DNA of 6,990 nt from Christensenella sp. UBA5327 (GTDB lineage: Bacteria; Bacillota; Clostridia; Christensenellales; Aristaeellaceae): the NCBI GenBank assembly GCA_002411105.1, contig DHQX01000003.1, forward strand, positions 8,380-15,369, read 5' to 3'. Position numbers and translations under genes: made by a program. This document shows, piece by piece, positions 5,654 through 6,990 of the stretch (position 1 is the stretch's first letter; each line of letters opens with the position of its first letter). The notes under the pieces were generated by a model. The model was not told the origin of the DNA and did not search any database. It saw nothing but the letters and a program-made list of their open reading frames with translations.

Positions 5654-6067
5654 ATGAAGCCGATGATTCTGTGCTATAACATGGCGGGAGAGCGCGCCGG
5701 AGGCATCCGGCAGGTGGCGGAGGGGCTGGGCATCAGCGTGCGCTCGGTTCAGAAAGAGGAATACCATCAGACCCTGGCGGCGCTGTGCGGCCTGGAGGCT
5801 GGGGCTGAGGGGGTATATGGCGGCCCGGGCTTTGAGGATGAGATGATGGTGCTGGCCTTTTTCCCCCAGGGGATGCTTTCGGCGCTTCTGGACGGGATCC
5901 GCGGCGCGGGCCTGGCGCCGGTGCCGCTGAAGGCTGTCCTCACCCAGCCCAACAGCCGCTGGGATTCCTGTGCGCTCAATAAGGAGCTCAGGGAGGAGTA
6001 CGCCTTTTTCCGCAGGCGCGAGGAGGCAATAGCGCGGGGCGAAACACCGCCCGAAAAAGCAGACTGA
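5654..6067 (+). CDS. DUF3783 domain protein, function unknown
   Basis: A 137-residue soluble protein that I place in the DUF3783 family, found mainly in Clostridia and with no known activity. The family pattern is visible along the chain. A start like MILCYNM (4-10) leads into an alpha-beta segment VAEGLGISVRSV (21-32). Then come a Gly-rich turn and acidic strand (FEDEMMVLAFFPQGM, 60-74), LLDGIRGAG (78-86) and the hallmark stretch LKAVLTQPNSRWDS (92-105). The helical tail (107-130) is rich in Glu and Arg. There is no signal peptide or membrane segment. The ATG is preceded by AAGGAAGG (5637-5644, 9 bases away) and AGGGAAG closer in. The stop is 7 bp from the stop of the converging MerR-type gene. 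The family call comes from recognition of the motif, not a search. Confidence 0.8.
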   Translation: MKPMILCYNMAGERAGGIRQVAEGLGISVRSVQKEEYHQTLAALCGLEAGAEGVYGGPGFEDEMMVLAFFPQGMLSALLDGIRGAGLAPVPLKAVLTQPNSRWDSCALNKELREEYAFFRRREEAIARGETPPEKAD

Positions 6068-6074
6068 GCCTGTC

Positions 6075-6827
6075 TTAGCGGCAGTAAATGACCAGTGCAT
6101 CCCGCAAGAACCGGGCTGCTCCGGGGGCGATTTTGTCGTAGTAAGCGGTGAAACGCGGGTCATCCACATAGGTCTGGGCCAGGGCGACATGGGCCTGCTT
6201 GTGATAGCTTGACCAATGCTGGCAGAGCCATTCCTTGTGCAGCTGGCAGGCCTTCTGGGCCAGGTCACTTGCCGGGTCGCCCTGGGCGACGGCCGCAGCC
6301 AGCGTGCTGTTTAACTGCTGTGTGAGTGCCTCCATCTGGGCATGCTGAGCTTGGCTCATGGCCTGCATCTTGGCGTTTGACTGGTTTACAGCCTCATCCC
6401 CATACCGCTGCCGTGCCTCTTGGCCATAGCATCTTTCGTTATCAGCCACCAGCTGCTGTTTGAAGCCCTCGAATTTTTCATGGTCTGTCATGGTGATCTC
6501 TCCTTCATTCACTTTAATGGTTTTTTCTACGCTGCTGATCAGGGTTTCCAGCTGTTGCTGCTTTGCTTTTAGCTTAGTCAGGTGCCGCCTGAGGGCCGCT
6601 TGCGCGTCAAAGCTGTTGTCTGCGAGGATATCCTTGATCTCATCCAGGGGCAGGCCCAGCTCCCTGAAGATGAGAATTTGCTGAAGCCGATCTACCTCTT
6701 CGGGGCCATAGAGGCGATAGCCGTTTGATGGCATCCGCTGAGGGCACAAAAGCCCCAGCCGGTCATAGTGGCGCAGCGCCCGGGTGGTGAGCCCTGACAA
6801 AGCTGCCAGTTTGGCAATGGTATACAT
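6075..6827 (-). CDS. MerR family regulator with TipAS-type ligand-binding domain (TipAL/Mta-like)
   Basis: Transcription activator that untwists promoters with over-long spacers, probably in response to a drug or other hydrophobic ligand. Of its 250 residues, 1-70 form the MerR winged helix: MYTIAKLAALSGLTTRALRH, then YDRLGLL, NGYRLY and LQQILIFRELGLPLDEIK. A coiled coil follows at about 75-105. The TipAS domain occupies about 113-250 and ends with the typical DDPRFTAYYDKIAPG and AARFLRDALVIYC. Length and order match B. subtilis Mta and Streptomyces TipAL. Cys133, Cys194, Cys202 and Cys249 are present; whether any equals the thiopeptide-reacting Cys of TipAL needs an alignment. AAGGAGG (6842-6836) is 8 bases before the ATG. 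A MerR-type promoter lies directly upstream, so the gene probably controls itself. No efflux pump is adjacent inside the window. Confidence 0.92.
   Translation of the reverse strand: MYTIAKLAALSGLTTRALRHYDRLGLLCPQRMPSNGYRLYGPEEVDRLQQILIFRELGLPLDEIKDILADNSFDAQAALRRHLTKLKAKQQQLETLISSVEKTIKVNEGEITMTDHEKFEGFKQQLVADNERCYGQEARQRYGDEAVNQSNAKMQAMSQAQHAQMEALTQQLNSTLAAAVAQGDPASDLAQKACQLHKEWLCQHWSSYHKQAHVALAQTYVDDPRFTAYYDKIAPGAARFLRDALVIYCR
6489..6505 (-). promoter_or_regulatory. Internal ribosome binding site and ATG for a short TipAS-like product
   Basis: Inside the MerR-type gene, AAGGAGA (6505-6499) stands 7 bases before an in-frame ATG at 6491-6489 (Met113). This is exactly the junction between coiled coil and TipAS domain. 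Translation from here would give a 138-residue ligand-binding domain (6491 to 6075). In Streptomyces lividans the tipA gene makes such a free TipAS from an internal start. Confidence 0.55.
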
Positions 6828-6850
6828 GGGCAGTACCTCCTTGTGCTGCC

Positions 6851-6881
6851 ATGGTAAAGCTTGCCCTTAGGTCAATGTCAA
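6851..6881 (-). promoter_or_regulatory. MerR-type promoter and operator of the TipAL-like gene
   Basis: On the minus strand TTGACA (6881-6876) and TACCAT (6856-6851) are separated by 19 bases, the over-long spacing typical of MerR-activated promoters. Inside the spacer lies a 15-bp inverted repeat, TTGNCC-N3-GGNCAA (6861-6875). The predicted start near 6844 gives a leader of only about 17 bases, with the Shine-Dalgarno almost at the 5' end. The layout indicates autoregulation by the encoded protein. Confidence 0.75.
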
Positions 6882-6886
6882 GGGTG

Positions 6887-6915
6887 AAAATAAAAAAAGC
6901 ACCCGCTTTGGGTGC
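6887..6915 (-). terminator. Intrinsic terminator of a minus-strand gene beyond the right edge
   Basis: Read on the minus strand, GCACCC (6915-6910), loop AAAGC and GGGTGC (6904-6899) form a 6-bp stem. Seven T residues, an A and four more T residues follow (6898-6887). The stem points to a gene transcribed leftwards from outside the window, and it insulates the MerR-type promoter starting 6 bp further on. Confidence 0.85.
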
Positions 6916-6948
6916 CCCAGACTGTCAAAGAAGTATATTCAGGGAGGT

Positions 6949-6971
6949 ATCGGAGGGCGAAGCCCTCTGAT
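6949..6971. repeat. GAGGGC hairpin, possible dispersed intergenic repeat
   Basis: ATCGGAGGGC (6949-6958) pairs with GCCCTCTGAT (6962-6971) around the loop GAA; nine Watson-Crick pairs and one G-T pair. On the minus strand the core reads GAGGGCTTCGCCCTC, a very stable UUCG-type loop. The flanks through 6990 show no convincing reading frame. Sequence of this style is often repeated between genes in Clostridia, but copy number cannot be judged from one window. Confidence 0.5.
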
Positions 6972-6990
6972 GGAAATCCGCCCCAGCGAC

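Noticed and set aside
5621..6268. 215-codon minus-strand frame spanning the DUF3783 gene and the end of the MerR-type gene
   Set aside because: It overlaps two better supported genes, has no family resemblance and crosses their convergent junction.
6925..6990. Short minus-strand frames at the right edge as the tail of a neighbouring gene
   Set aside because: Two frames are open for about 17-22 codons, but they run straight through the stable hairpin and have no recognisable protein character. I treat the stretch as intergenic.

Overview
The window reads as ordinary chromosomal DNA of a G+C-rich anaerobic Firmicute (class Clostridia). The reasons are the strong AGGAGG-type ribosome binding sites, sigma-A-like promoters, a DUF3783 gene (a family I associate with Clostridia) and a TipAS-type MerR regulator. 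The binding protein's Sec signal peptide, which ends in Ala-Glu-Glu and has no lipobox, reminds me of Christensenellales-like gut bacteria. That last assignment is an inference and I would not name a genus.

Left part (1-4824): a sugar-use locus. The first 195 codons of L-arabinose isomerase (araA) run leftwards off the edge. A 289-bp divergent control region follows, with a clear promoter in each direction and at least two dyad-symmetric candidate operators. Rightwards comes a complete galactose/methyl-galactoside-type ABC importer: binding protein (mglB-like), a 12-bp intercistronic hairpin, the double ATPase (mglA) and the permease (mglC). A 65-residue single-pass membrane protein follows, translationally coupled to mglC by a one-base overlap, and then a hairpin terminator. 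Sequence similarity says MglBAC. Pairing with araA, together with three conservative changes among the sugar-contacting residues of the binding protein, leaves L-arabinose or another monosaccharide open as the real substrate.

Right part (4825-6990): small, apparently unrelated genes. A DJ-1/PfpI-family protein (minus) is divergent from a DUF3783 protein (plus). That gene converges, with only 7 bp between stops, on a minus-strand MerR/TipAL-like regulator. The regulator has its own MerR-style promoter (19-bp spacer around an inverted repeat). It also has an internal Shine-Dalgarno and ATG just before the ligand-binding domain, which would make a short TipAS-like product. The right edge holds a minus-strand intrinsic terminator for a gene outside the window, plus a strong GAGGGC hairpin that may belong to a dispersed intergenic repeat.

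No mobile element, CRISPR array, rRNA or tRNA was seen. The points most worth following are the small membrane protein in the transporter operon, the altered binding-site residues beside araA, and the internal TipAS-like start. I see no wholly new multi-gene system.
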